Positions 1 through 6,278 of a stretch of DNA of 8,110 bases are shown here, in pieces. Every line of letters starts with the position of its first letter. The first letter of the stretch is position 1. The stretch spans positions 1 through 8,110 of the forward strand of contig JBAZUN010000274.1 of NCBI GenBank assembly GCA_041661365.1. Reading direction: 5' to 3'. A program made the translations under genes and the position numbers. The notes beneath the pieces are model-generated. The model did no database searches. It saw only the letters and a program-made list of their open reading frames with translations, and was not told the DNA's origin. The stretch is from CAITNQ01 sp041661365 (GTDB lineage: Bacteria > Latescibacterota > UBA2968 > UBA8231).

Positions 1-1347
1 CTGGAGGTGGACCGGCTGGCCTTGCTCGACCTCTTCAACTTCGGGTACCTGGGCGGTACCCGGACCCTCTTCCGCGGGATCGAGCTCCTTTCCCACGCCA
101 GCGTGGTGACGGTCACGCCCGGTGGGGTGGCGCGACGGCGGTACTGGGACTACCGGTACCGCAATACCGGGACGCGGTTCGCTCCGGACGACCTGGTGGC
201 CGAGGGCGCGGGGCTGCTGCGGCAGGCGGTGCGGCGGTACCTCGATCGCTTCTCCCGGCCCGGGGTGCCGCTCAGCGGCGGCCTGGACTCGCGGACCATT
301 CTGGGATTCGCCGCCGAGGAGCGGTCCAACCTGCCGGTCTTCCACTGCGCCTGGTACGCCGGCGAGGAGCGTCTGGCGCACGAGTTGTGCCATCGGGCGG
401 GAGGGGACTGGCACCGGTACGATCCGCTCGAGTTCGACCTCGAGGAGGCCACGCGCGAGGGGATGGAGCTCAGCGACGGGAACGTCCACTGTCACCAGTT
501 CTGGTTCCTGCCCGTGGTGCGCCAGGTGCAGCGCGAACGGCTGGCCGACCTCCTCTTCGACGGGTACCTGATGGACGTCTTCCTCGGCGACACCTTCCTG
601 GTGCTGCCGCGGCGCGAGCGGTACTCGGCCGAGGAGCAGCGCGGGATCATCAACTCGGTCTGGCGACGCGGCTCGCCGGCCTTCGTGCGGCGGGCCTTCC
701 TTCCCGAGTTCGCCCGGGAGTACGAGGAGGCCAACCGGGCCAGCATCGAGGAGGGACTGAACGGGATCGACGAGCCGCACCTGAGCAACCTGCTGCAGCG
801 GTTCTCGCTGACCAACCGGAGTAACCGCTACTCGGTGGCCCTGCCCAACGTCCACCGCCAGTACGTCGAGTACGGGTATCCAGGGCTGGACTACGACCTG
901 ACCGATTTCTACCTGCGGCTGCCGCCCGAGGTGAAGGCCGGGGCTCGCTTCTACCGCCGGGTCATCGGTCACGCCCTGCCGGCAAGCGCGGCCGTCCCCT
1001 GGGTCAAGACCGGGAAGCCGCTGGACGCGGACAAGGGATGGCTCACCTCCCGGCTCGGTCGCCTGCCGGTGCACCAGCTCGGGGCCATGGTGCTGCTGCG
1101 GGCCACCGGGGGGCGCCTGGACCTGAGCCATCGCGGAGACCTGAACCGGCACTTCCGCCGCGACCCCGCGTACCGCGGCTTTATCACCGGGGTGCTGCGC
1201 GACCCGCGGACCTGGTCGCGCGGGATCATCGACCGCGGCGGCGTGGAGCGACTGATCGGGTTCATCGACCACGGCTGGCCGGTCCTCAGCCTGGTGCAGT
1301 CCCTGGTGACCGTGGAGCTGTGGCACCGGAGGTTCGTCGATGGTTGA
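1..1347 (+). CDS. Asparagine-synthase-type amidotransferase/amide ligase, 5' partial
   Basis: The reading frame is open from the first base, so the gene starts upstream; the GTG at base 7 is probably an internal valine. Numbering from that codon, residues 1-50 match the end of the class II glutamine amidotransferase domain of AsnB-like proteins (GYLGG...LFRGIELL...YWDY). The synthetase domain follows. Its ATP-binding PP-loop SGGLDS is at 90-95, and a D-G-x4-D-x3-GD stretch at 185-195 lies where AsnB has its second acidic metal site. The segment VPWVKTGKP at 329-337 carries the conserved basic/TG region. These enzymes adenylate a carboxylate and attach ammonia from glutamine, or another amine. 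The catalytic Cys2 would lie upstream of the window and cannot be checked. Arg96 follows the PP-loop where true AsnB usually has Ser. That is typical of AsnB relatives in polysaccharide or secondary-metabolite loci, so amidation of a sugar acid or peptide is more likely than asparagine synthesis. Cytoplasmic; first gene visible in the operon. Confidence 0.9.
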   Translation: MEVDRLALLDLFNFGYLGGTRTLFRGIELLSHASVVTVTPGGVARRRYWDYRYRNTGTRFAPDDLVAEGAGLLRQAVRRYLDRFSRPGVPLSGGLDSRTILGFAAEERSNLPVFHCAWYAGEERLAHELCHRAGGDWHRYDPLEFDLEEATREGMELSDGNVHCHQFWFLPVVRQVQRERLADLLFDGYLMDVFLGDTFLVLPRRERYSAEEQRGIINSVWRRGSPAFVRRAFLPEFAREYEEANRASIEEGLNGIDEPHLSNLLQRFSLTNRSNRYSVALPNVHRQYVEYGYPGLDYDLTDFYLRLPPEVKAGARFYRRVIGHALPASAAVPWVKTGKPLDADKGWLTSRLGRLPVHQLGAMVLLRATGGRLDLSHRGDLNRHFRRDPAYRGFITGVLRDPRTWSRGIIDRGGVERLIGFIDHGWPVLSLVQSLVTVELWHRRFVDG

Positions 1348-2494
1348 GTCGGCCGATTCGGTGCTGCTGTGCGCCGCCGGGGACGTGGCCCTGGGCGGGG
1401 CTATCGAGGAGGCGCTCGATTTCGCGCAAAGCCGGGCCGCGCTCATCGCCGGCGTCCGCGACCTCTTCGCCAATGCCGATCTCCGCTTCGTCAACCTGGA
1501 CTGCACCTTTGACACGACCGGACCGCCGCCCCATCCCGAGGAGTACCTGGTGCACGGCGACCCGCGCCATCTGATCCTGCTCGCCGAACTGGGCGTGGAT
1601 CTGCTTTCGCTGGCCAACAACCACGGCATGGACTACGGCGGCGCCAGCCTGCTCGCCACCCGTGACCACGTGATGCGCCTGGGGATCCGGACGGTCGGGG
1701 CCGGCGTCGACCTGAACGAGGCTGGCGCGGGGACGGTCCTCGTCCGGCACGGGCGGCGGGTCGGCTTCCTCGCCTATGCCTCGGAGCACCCGTGGGTCGG
1801 TGCGATCCCCGCCGGTCCTGGAGCGCCCGGGGTGGCGCCGATCGACCCGGAGAGGATGAACGAGGCGATCGCGCGTCTGCGGAGAGAGGTGGACCACGTC
1901 GTCGTTTCGGTCCACTGGGGGAAGGAGAGCCTGCACTACCCGCCTCCGGCCGTTCTCGACCTGGGACGGCGGCTCGTCGATCAAGGCGCGGACCTGGTCA
2001 TCGGCCACCATCCGCACGTGGTGCAGGGGATCGAGGTTAGCGGTCGCGGGGTGATCCTCTTCAGCCTGGGGAACCTGCTCTACCCCGATTACCCCGAGCA
2101 GCGGTTGTCCTTTGCCGGCCCGCAACGCGAGTCCCTGGTGGTCCTGGTGCGACTGTCGTCGGCAGGGGCCGAGGTGGCAGAGCTGGTCCCCGTGGCCATG
2201 GCCGCGGACGGTTGTCTGGCCCGCCTTAGCGAGCCGCGACGGAGTGAGGCGTTGACCGAGGTCGAGCGATATTCGGCGGTCTTCCCTCGAGCTGACTACC
2301 CCGCCTTCTGGCAGGCCCAGGTCCGCCGGGCCGAGGTCCGACGGCTGTGGCGGGTCCTCGACGAGGAGGTCCTCAACGCCGGCTGGAGGGGCGGCGCCTG
2401 CCGGCTGGCGCGCCTGGGGAGGAAGAACTTCCGGTCGATCGGTCGGAGCCTGGCCGAGATCCTCGGCCGAGGTGCGGGGGGAGGTAGACCTTGA
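1340..2494 (+). CDS. CapA-family protein (metallophosphatase fold)
   Basis: 384 residues, close to the usual CapA domain length, with the family motifs in order: GDV at 14-16, NLD at 52-54, ANNH at 92-95, SVHWG at 190-194, GHHPHVVQG at 222-230 and SLGN at 242-245. This is the PGA_cap domain, a calcineurin-like fold first named for the poly-gamma-glutamate capsule protein CapA; its chemistry is poorly defined. The second motif is usually NLE, so the Asp here is a conservative change. No signal peptide or membrane anchor is seen, unlike capsule CapA, so it may be cytosolic. The ATG overlaps the upstream stop by 8 bases and has GGAGG at 1328-1332, seven bases away, which fixes the start. The tail after about residue 300 is charged and has no motif I recognise. 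No CapB or CapC partner is present, so poly-gamma-glutamate synthesis is not supported. A role in amide-linked or glycan assembly with the neighbouring AsnB-like gene is inference. Confidence 0.9.
   Translation: MVESADSVLLCAAGDVALGGAIEEALDFAQSRAALIAGVRDLFANADLRFVNLDCTFDTTGPPPHPEEYLVHGDPRHLILLAELGVDLLSLANNHGMDYGGASLLATRDHVMRLGIRTVGAGVDLNEAGAGTVLVRHGRRVGFLAYASEHPWVGAIPAGPGAPGVAPIDPERMNEAIARLRREVDHVVVSVHWGKESLHYPPPAVLDLGRRLVDQGADLVIGHHPHVVQGIEVSGRGVILFSLGNLLYPDYPEQRLSFAGPQRESLVVLVRLSSAGAEVAELVPVAMAADGCLARLSEPRRSEALTEVERYSAVFPRADYPAFWQAQVRRAEVRRLWRVLDEEVLNAGWRGGACRLARLGRKNFRSIGRSLAEILGRGAGGGRP
2480..2485 (+). promoter_or_regulatory. Shine-Dalgarno GGAGGT deciding the TTG start
   Basis: GGAGGT ends five bases before the TTG at 2491. 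It lies in the last codons of the CapA gene, and the TTG overlaps that gene's TGA as TTGA. The next in-frame ATG is 23 codons further on and lacks a comparable site. Confidence 0.75.
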
Positions 2495-3522
2495 CGGTGC
2501 AAAGCGAGCCGGGCCGCGAGACCGGGATTGCGGACAGTCGGACCGAGCGGATCCGGGCCATGTACTCCGACATCCGCTACCCCGGCCTGGACCCGGCCGA
2601 GAACGCCCGGTACGTGCGGCACCGGCGGTACGTGTACGCGGCCCTGGGGATCGACTGCGACGCCTTCTTCCGCGGCAAGACCGTGCTCGACGCCGGGTGC
2701 GGCACCGGCGAAGAGACCATCTTCCTGGCCGGTCTCGGTCCAGAGCGGGTTATCGGCATCGACACCAGCGCCGGTTCGCTGGAGGTGGCCCGGGCCGGCG
2801 CGGCCCGGGTGGGGGCGCGCAACCTCGAGTTCCGCCTGGCCTCGGTCCTCGACGAAACGCTCTTCGCCGACGCCTCCTTCGATTACGTCTCCAGCCTGGG
2901 CTGCATCCACCACACGGCCGACATGCCCCGGGCCTTCGCCAACCTGGGCCGCATGGTGAAACCGGGCGGCCACCTGTGCACCTTCATCTACAACTCCTTC
3001 GGCCATTTCGTCTATGATCTCGAGTGCTCGCTCCTCGACCGGATCGCGGGTGACGAGGTCGAGGCCAGGGTGCGGTGGGCCAGGAGGTTGTTCGACTGGC
3101 GGCGCGACAAGTCCTTCCGCCGCGAGGGGGTGACCGCCTCCTACGACGGCCGGCTCTACGACAAGTACGGTGTACTTTACCGGGAGTCGCTGACCCTGGG
3201 GACCCTCCTGCGCTGGTACCGGGAGCAGGGGTTCGAGCACGCCGGCTCCTTCCCGATCTACCTTCGCGACATGGTCGAGGGGCTGTTCGCGCGCGACCCC
3301 GAGGGCCAGCCGGTCGGGGGAGGAGCCCGGGTAAGGGCCGCCGCGGTGCTGCGGCACCTGCTCTCCGCAGCACCCGGTCCACGGGAGTGGACCCTGGGCC
3401 GGCGGGTGTCGATGCAGGCCCTGCTGCTGGCCATCGGCCTGTTCGACTACGGCAGTGCCTTCCGGGTGCTGGGACGGAAGCGGACGTCGGTCCCGGCCGC
3501 GGCGGTGGAGTCGCCGTGCTGA
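2491..3522 (+). CDS. Class I SAM-dependent methyltransferase
   Basis: 343 residues. The Rossmann methyltransferase core covers about residues 60-170: motif I VLDAGCGTGE at 65-74, the acidic ribose-binding residue Asp91 in GIDTS, FDYVSSLGCIHHT at 130-142 (the strand-4 region of Methyltransf_11/25 enzymes), and MVKPGGHL at 155-162. It transfers a methyl group from S-adenosylmethionine; the acceptor cannot be read from sequence. A long C-terminal part (about 170-343) goes beyond the core and includes a hydrophobic stretch near 305-320. It resembles extensions of methyltransferases found beside glycosyltransferases, but I cannot name the subfamily. The TTG start is chosen for its strong ribosome site and the 4-base TTGA overlap with the CapA gene. 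The N-terminal segment MYSDIRYPGLDP (24-35) resembles the entry helix of such enzymes. The gene overlaps the next by 7 bases. Likely a decorating enzyme for the same glycan or lipid-linked product. Confidence 0.92.
   Translation: MTVQSEPGRETGIADSRTERIRAMYSDIRYPGLDPAENARYVRHRRYVYAALGIDCDAFFRGKTVLDAGCGTGEETIFLAGLGPERVIGIDTSAGSLEVARAGAARVGARNLEFRLASVLDETLFADASFDYVSSLGCIHHTADMPRAFANLGRMVKPGGHLCTFIYNSFGHFVYDLECSLLDRIAGDEVEARVRWARRLFDWRRDKSFRREGVTASYDGRLYDKYGVLYRESLTLGTLLRWYREQGFEHAGSFPIYLRDMVEGLFARDPEGQPVGGGARVRAAAVLRHLLSAAPGPREWTLGRRVSMQALLLAIGLFDYGSAFRVLGRKRTSVPAAAVESPC
3507..3510 (+). promoter_or_regulatory. Shine-Dalgarno GGAG for the GTG start at 3516
   Basis: GGAG lies five bases before the GTG at 3516, within the 3' end of the methyltransferase gene. 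It supports GTG 3516 as the glycosyltransferase start. The frame stays open further upstream to 3075, but that part reads as an Arg/Pro/Ala-rich shadow. Confidence 0.7.
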
Positions 3523-4724
3523 CCTACGGGGTGGTGGCCGATGGTAGCCTGCGCATCGCCCACGCCAAGGGCGAGGTGAAGGACCGGTACTGGAATCCGG
3601 GCGGGGTCTTCGATGCCGTTCACGTCGTCGTCCTGGCCGACGACGATCTCCCACCGGCCCTGGTTCAGCGCGTGGCCGGAGATGCCCACCTCGAATTGCA
3701 TCCCGTGGGCCGACCGCAGCCACATACCCTGCTGCGGTTGCGCGAGGAAGTACAGCGGGTCTTCGCTCGGGTGCGGCCCGATGTGATCCGCGGGCACGGT
3801 CCGTTTCTGCAGGGGTACTACGCGGTGCACGCGGCCCGTTCCCTGGGTCTGCCCTGCTTTGTCTCGATCCACGACGACGTCAGTATCTACCGGCGGTTCT
3901 GGACCTACGGCAAGGGGTACGCGCGGATCACGGCCTACCAGGTGTTGCTCAAAGCGTTGGGATGGGAGCGGTACGTCTACCGGCACGCCGATCGCTTGGT
4001 GCCCAAGTACCTCGCGGCCGGCCGGCTCCTGGCGCGCTCGCCCTATCGCGACAAGGTGGAGGTGATCTACAACCAGGTTCACCTGGAGCGGTTCGGCGAT
4101 CTGCAGCCCCGGCTGCAGCCCGGCGAGCGCCTGCGGATCATCAGCGTCGGCCGCCAGTTCGCCGGCAAGGATCAGCGTCCCCTGATCGAGGCCCTGAGCG
4201 GGATCGACGCGGAGCTGACCCTGGTCGGCACCGGTCCCCTGCGGCCGAAGCTGGTGCGCGCCGCCCGTCGTTGCGGAGTGACCGATCGCGTGCGCTTCAT
4301 CGACGCGGTGCCGAATCACGAGCTGCCCGCTCTGTACGCCGGACACCACGCCTTTGCCATGAACATCCTCCAGCCCGGGATCAGCATGACGGTGATGGAG
4401 GCCATGGCCCTGGGATTCCCGGTGATCCTGAACCGGCCCAGGTGGGAGCCGCTGCCCGAGGTCGCGGGCGAGGCGGCCCGGGTGGTGGAGGGAACGGCCG
4501 AGGGGTTCCGCGCCGCCTTTGCCGGGCTGCTGAGCGATCACGAGCAGGTCGCCGTTCTCGGTCGGCGTTCCCGTCAGGCCATCCTTCCGTACTCAGGTGA
4601 ACGGATGGAGCTGCAGGAGAAGGAGCTGATTCTGTCCCTGCTGGACCGGACCGGCGCGTGGCCGGGAATCCGGTCCGGCCGGGCCACCGGGGAAACCTCC
4701 CCAGCGGAGCCGCGCCATGGCTGA
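3516..4724 (+). CDS. GT4-like (group 1) glycosyltransferase, GT-B fold
   Basis: 402 residues from the GTG, a normal size for group 1 glycosyltransferases. The N-terminal acceptor domain (about 1-195) has KGEVKDRYWNPGG at 18-30 and FVSIHDD at 115-121. The C-terminal donor domain has VGRQFAGKDQRPLIEAL at 211-227, LTLVGTGPLRPKL at 234-246 and EAMALGFPVI at 295-304, the nucleotide-sugar-binding region. These enzymes transfer a sugar from a nucleotide donor with retention of configuration; donor and acceptor are unknown. The family's EX7E motif is altered: Glu295 is present but the position eight residues earlier is Pro287. The last 25 residues are Pro/Gly/Thr-rich and look like an unstructured tail. 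The start overlaps the methyltransferase stop by 7 bases, and the end overlaps the radical SAM gene by 8. No transmembrane segment is seen, so it probably works at the cytoplasmic face of the membrane. Confidence 0.9.
   Translation: MLTYGVVADGSLRIAHAKGEVKDRYWNPGGVFDAVHVVVLADDDLPPALVQRVAGDAHLELHPVGRPQPHTLLRLREEVQRVFARVRPDVIRGHGPFLQGYYAVHAARSLGLPCFVSIHDDVSIYRRFWTYGKGYARITAYQVLLKALGWERYVYRHADRLVPKYLAAGRLLARSPYRDKVEVIYNQVHLERFGDLQPRLQPGERLRIISVGRQFAGKDQRPLIEALSGIDAELTLVGTGPLRPKLVRAARRCGVTDRVRFIDAVPNHELPALYAGHHAFAMNILQPGISMTVMEAMALGFPVILNRPRWEPLPEVAGEAARVVEGTAEGFRAAFAGLLSDHEQVAVLGRRSRQAILPYSGERMELQEKELILSLLDRTGAWPGIRSGRATGETSPAEPRHG
4646..4678. repeat. Inverted repeat, 9-base arms, near the end of the glycosyltransferase gene
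   Basis: CCGGACCGG (4646-4654) and CCGGTCCGG (4670-4678) are perfect reverse complements around a 15-base loop. A second small hairpin, GGGGA/TCCCC at 4689-4702 with loop AACC, follows just before the ribosome site of the radical SAM gene. No T-run follows either one, so neither looks like an intrinsic terminator. Both lie in coding sequence for a low-complexity tail. Confidence 0.5.
4706..4709 (+). promoter_or_regulatory. Shine-Dalgarno GGAG for the radical SAM gene
   Basis: GGAG lies seven bases upstream of the ATG at 4717, inside the last codons of the glycosyltransferase gene. Spacing and overlap are typical of translational coupling. Confidence 0.65.
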
Positions 4725-6222
4725 GGTGATCATCTTCGTCCCATGTCCGGACCGGTCCTCGCCGCGACACGTGGTGAACTACGGGGCCCTGGCCGTGGCC
4801 ACGGCGCTGCGACAGCACGGCGTGAAGGTGATCTACGTCGACGGCGCCTCGGGTCGGCTCGATCAGATCTGCCAACGACTCGAGCCCGAGCTGCGCGACT
4901 GCGTCTTCTTCGGCGTCAGCTCCTTCACCGCCCAGGTCGGCGAGGCGGTGCGGGTGTCGGAGTTCGTCAAGTCGGTCAGGCCCGAGCTGCCCGTCCTGTG
5001 GGGTGGGATCCACGCCAGCCTCCTTCCCGTGGAGACCGCGCGAGACCCGGCGGTCGACTACGTCTGCGTCGGCGAGGGGGACTACACCGCGGTCCAATTC
5101 TTCGATCAGCTCGTCTCCGGCGATCCCGACATGACCCGGGTGAGCAACCTGGTCTACTACCGGGGGGACGAGCTGGTTCGCACGCCGGTGGGCCGGTTCT
5201 ACGACATGCAGGAGCAGACCCGGCTGGCCTGGGAGCTGCTGGATCTGGAGCGGTACGTGGTCCACAACCGCTTCGACGGAAACTGCCCCAGCCTCGGGAT
5301 TCCCGTGGCCAGGGGATGCCCGCACCGGTGCTCCTTCTGCGTCAACGTGGCCCTGAAGGAGTACGGATACACCCACTATCGGTACCGTCGGCCCGAGCAC
5401 GTCGAGGCCGAACTGGCCTATCTCAAGGAGCGGCTGGGGATCGGGTTCTCCTTCATCCGCGACGAGGTCTTCTTCGTCAACACCGAGTACAGCCGGCGGA
5501 TCGCCGAGGTCTTCCACCGGCAGGGCGTCCTCTGGGGGGCCAACCTGCGCGCCAACTACTTCAAGCCCGGCCGTCTGACCGAGGAGTTCCTGCGCGAGAT
5601 GCGCGGTCTGGGGATGCTCAACGGCGCCATGGGGGTCGAGTCGGGAAGTCCCCGCGTGCTGGCCGAGGTGGTGCACAAGGACATCACCTTGGAGCAGGTC
5701 TACCACGCCATGGACACCATGGGGGCTGCCGGCATCCGCCCCTTCGTCTCCTTCGTCATCGGTTTTCCGACCGAGATCGAGGCCGAGACGAGGCAGACCA
5801 TCGATCTGGCCGTCTCCCTCAAGCGGCGCAACCCGGCAACCGTGGTGGCCGGGATCTACCTGCTGCGGCCTTACCCGGGAGCGCCGATCTACGATCTGTG
5901 CCTGCAGCACGGCCTGACCGGACCGCGCACCCTGCGCGAATGGGGGGGGCTGGAGCTGACTCGCCAGGGTGGGTTCGCCACGGCGCGGATGCCGTGGCTC
6001 CAGGGGCGCTCGCGTCTGTACGCCGTCTCCGAATACACCACCACCTCGCTGCTCGATCTCGAGCGATCGGCCGGTCTGCTGCTCAACGTCTTCATCCTGC
6101 TCGCCCGGGCGCGGCGGGCACTGGGGTTCTACGGACTGGCCTGGGAGCTGGCCATCCAGCGCCGGGTGCGGGCCATGAGCTTTCGCGTCAGCGCCCTGTT
6201 CCGTCGGTTGACCGGTCGATGA
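4717..6222 (+). CDS. Radical SAM protein with N-terminal cobalamin-binding-like domain
   Basis: 501 residues. Residues about 1-150 match the B12-binding domain of cobalamin-dependent radical SAM enzymes (class B): NYGALAVATALRQHG at 21-35, FFGVSSF at 64-70, LWGGIHASLLPVE at 94-106 and VCVGEGD at 116-122. The classical DxHxxG motif is absent, as in many of this class. The radical SAM domain begins near 190, with the [4Fe-4S] cluster motif CPHRCSFC (C201, C205, C208). It continues through a GVESGS motif at 306-311 and GFPTEIEAET at 349-358, the usual elements of the BchE/HpnJ-like superfamily. These enzymes cleave SAM to a 5'-deoxyadenosyl radical and often methylate or rearrange unactivated carbons; the substrate here is unknown. 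The C-terminus (about 440-501) has a hydrophobic helix followed by many arginines, suggesting membrane association, hence perhaps a lipid or lipid-linked substrate (inference). A run of eight G lies at 5942-5949. The start has a good ribosome site and overlaps the previous gene by 8 bases. Confidence 0.93.
   Translation: MAEVIIFVPCPDRSSPRHVVNYGALAVATALRQHGVKVIYVDGASGRLDQICQRLEPELRDCVFFGVSSFTAQVGEAVRVSEFVKSVRPELPVLWGGIHASLLPVETARDPAVDYVCVGEGDYTAVQFFDQLVSGDPDMTRVSNLVYYRGDELVRTPVGRFYDMQEQTRLAWELLDLERYVVHNRFDGNCPSLGIPVARGCPHRCSFCVNVALKEYGYTHYRYRRPEHVEAELAYLKERLGIGFSFIRDEVFFVNTEYSRRIAEVFHRQGVLWGANLRANYFKPGRLTEEFLREMRGLGMLNGAMGVESGSPRVLAEVVHKDITLEQVYHAMDTMGAAGIRPFVSFVIGFPTEIEAETRQTIDLAVSLKRRNPATVVAGIYLLRPYPGAPIYDLCLQHGLTGPRTLREWGGLELTRQGGFATARMPWLQGRSRLYAVSEYTTTSLLDLERSAGLLLNVFILLARARRALGFYGLAWELAIQRRVRAMSFRVSALFRRLTGR
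5942..5949 (+). repeat. G8 homopolymer inside the radical SAM gene
   Basis: Eight consecutive G residues encode the Trp-Gly-Gly stretch at residues 409-411. It is the longest mononucleotide run in the window. Replication slippage or ribosomal frameshifting here would change the last 90 or so residues, after the catalytic core. Confidence 0.6.
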
Positions 6223-6278
6223 GTCACAGGACCGTCCGCACTCCCGGACCGGCCGATCCGGCCGGTACTCGGCGATGA
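6219..6278 (+). CDS. Possible 19-codon relay ORF between radical SAM and TMTC-like genes
   Basis: ATG at 6219 overlaps the radical SAM stop as ATGA. The frame runs 19 codons (MSHRTVRTPGPADPAGTRR) to a TGA at 6276-6278, which overlaps the ATG of the next gene, again as ATGA. No clear ribosome site precedes it, so ribosomes would reach it by reinitiation. The peptide is basic and Pro/Gly-rich with no recognisable domain. It may serve only to carry ribosomes through the hairpin at 6248-6266 to the next start. It could equally be chance: the same frame is open as a GC-rich shadow of the radical SAM gene. Confidence 0.3.
   Translation: MSHRTVRTPGPADPAGTRR
6248..6266. repeat. GC-rich hairpin just before the TMTC-like gene start
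   Basis: ACCGGCCG (6248-6255) and CGGCCGGT (6259-6266) are perfect reverse complements around the 3-base loop ATC, a stable 8-pair stem. It ends eight bases before the ATG at 6275, covering the place where a Shine-Dalgarno sequence would lie. No T-run follows, so it is not an ordinary terminator. Confidence 0.6.

Noticed and set aside
42..62. Inverted repeat CGGGTACC/GGTACCCG
   Set aside because: It encodes the conserved GYLGGT segment of the AsnB-like protein, so codon choice is a sufficient explanation; no regulatory context.
3075..3515. Upstream extension of the glycosyltransferase frame
   Set aside because: It lies wholly inside the methyltransferase and reads as a biased shadow; the GTG at 3516 has a good ribosome site and gives the normal family length.
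2296..3723. Long minus-strand open frame opposite the CapA, methyltransferase and glycosyltransferase genes
   Set aside because: Arg/Pro/Gly-rich low-complexity translation that crosses three well-supported genes; no recognisable domain.
4743..6278. Plus-strand frame of about 511 codons overlapping the radical SAM gene
   Set aside because: Arg/Ala/Gly/Pro-rich shadow translation. Only its last 19 codons, from the ATG at 6219, are considered as a possible relay ORF.
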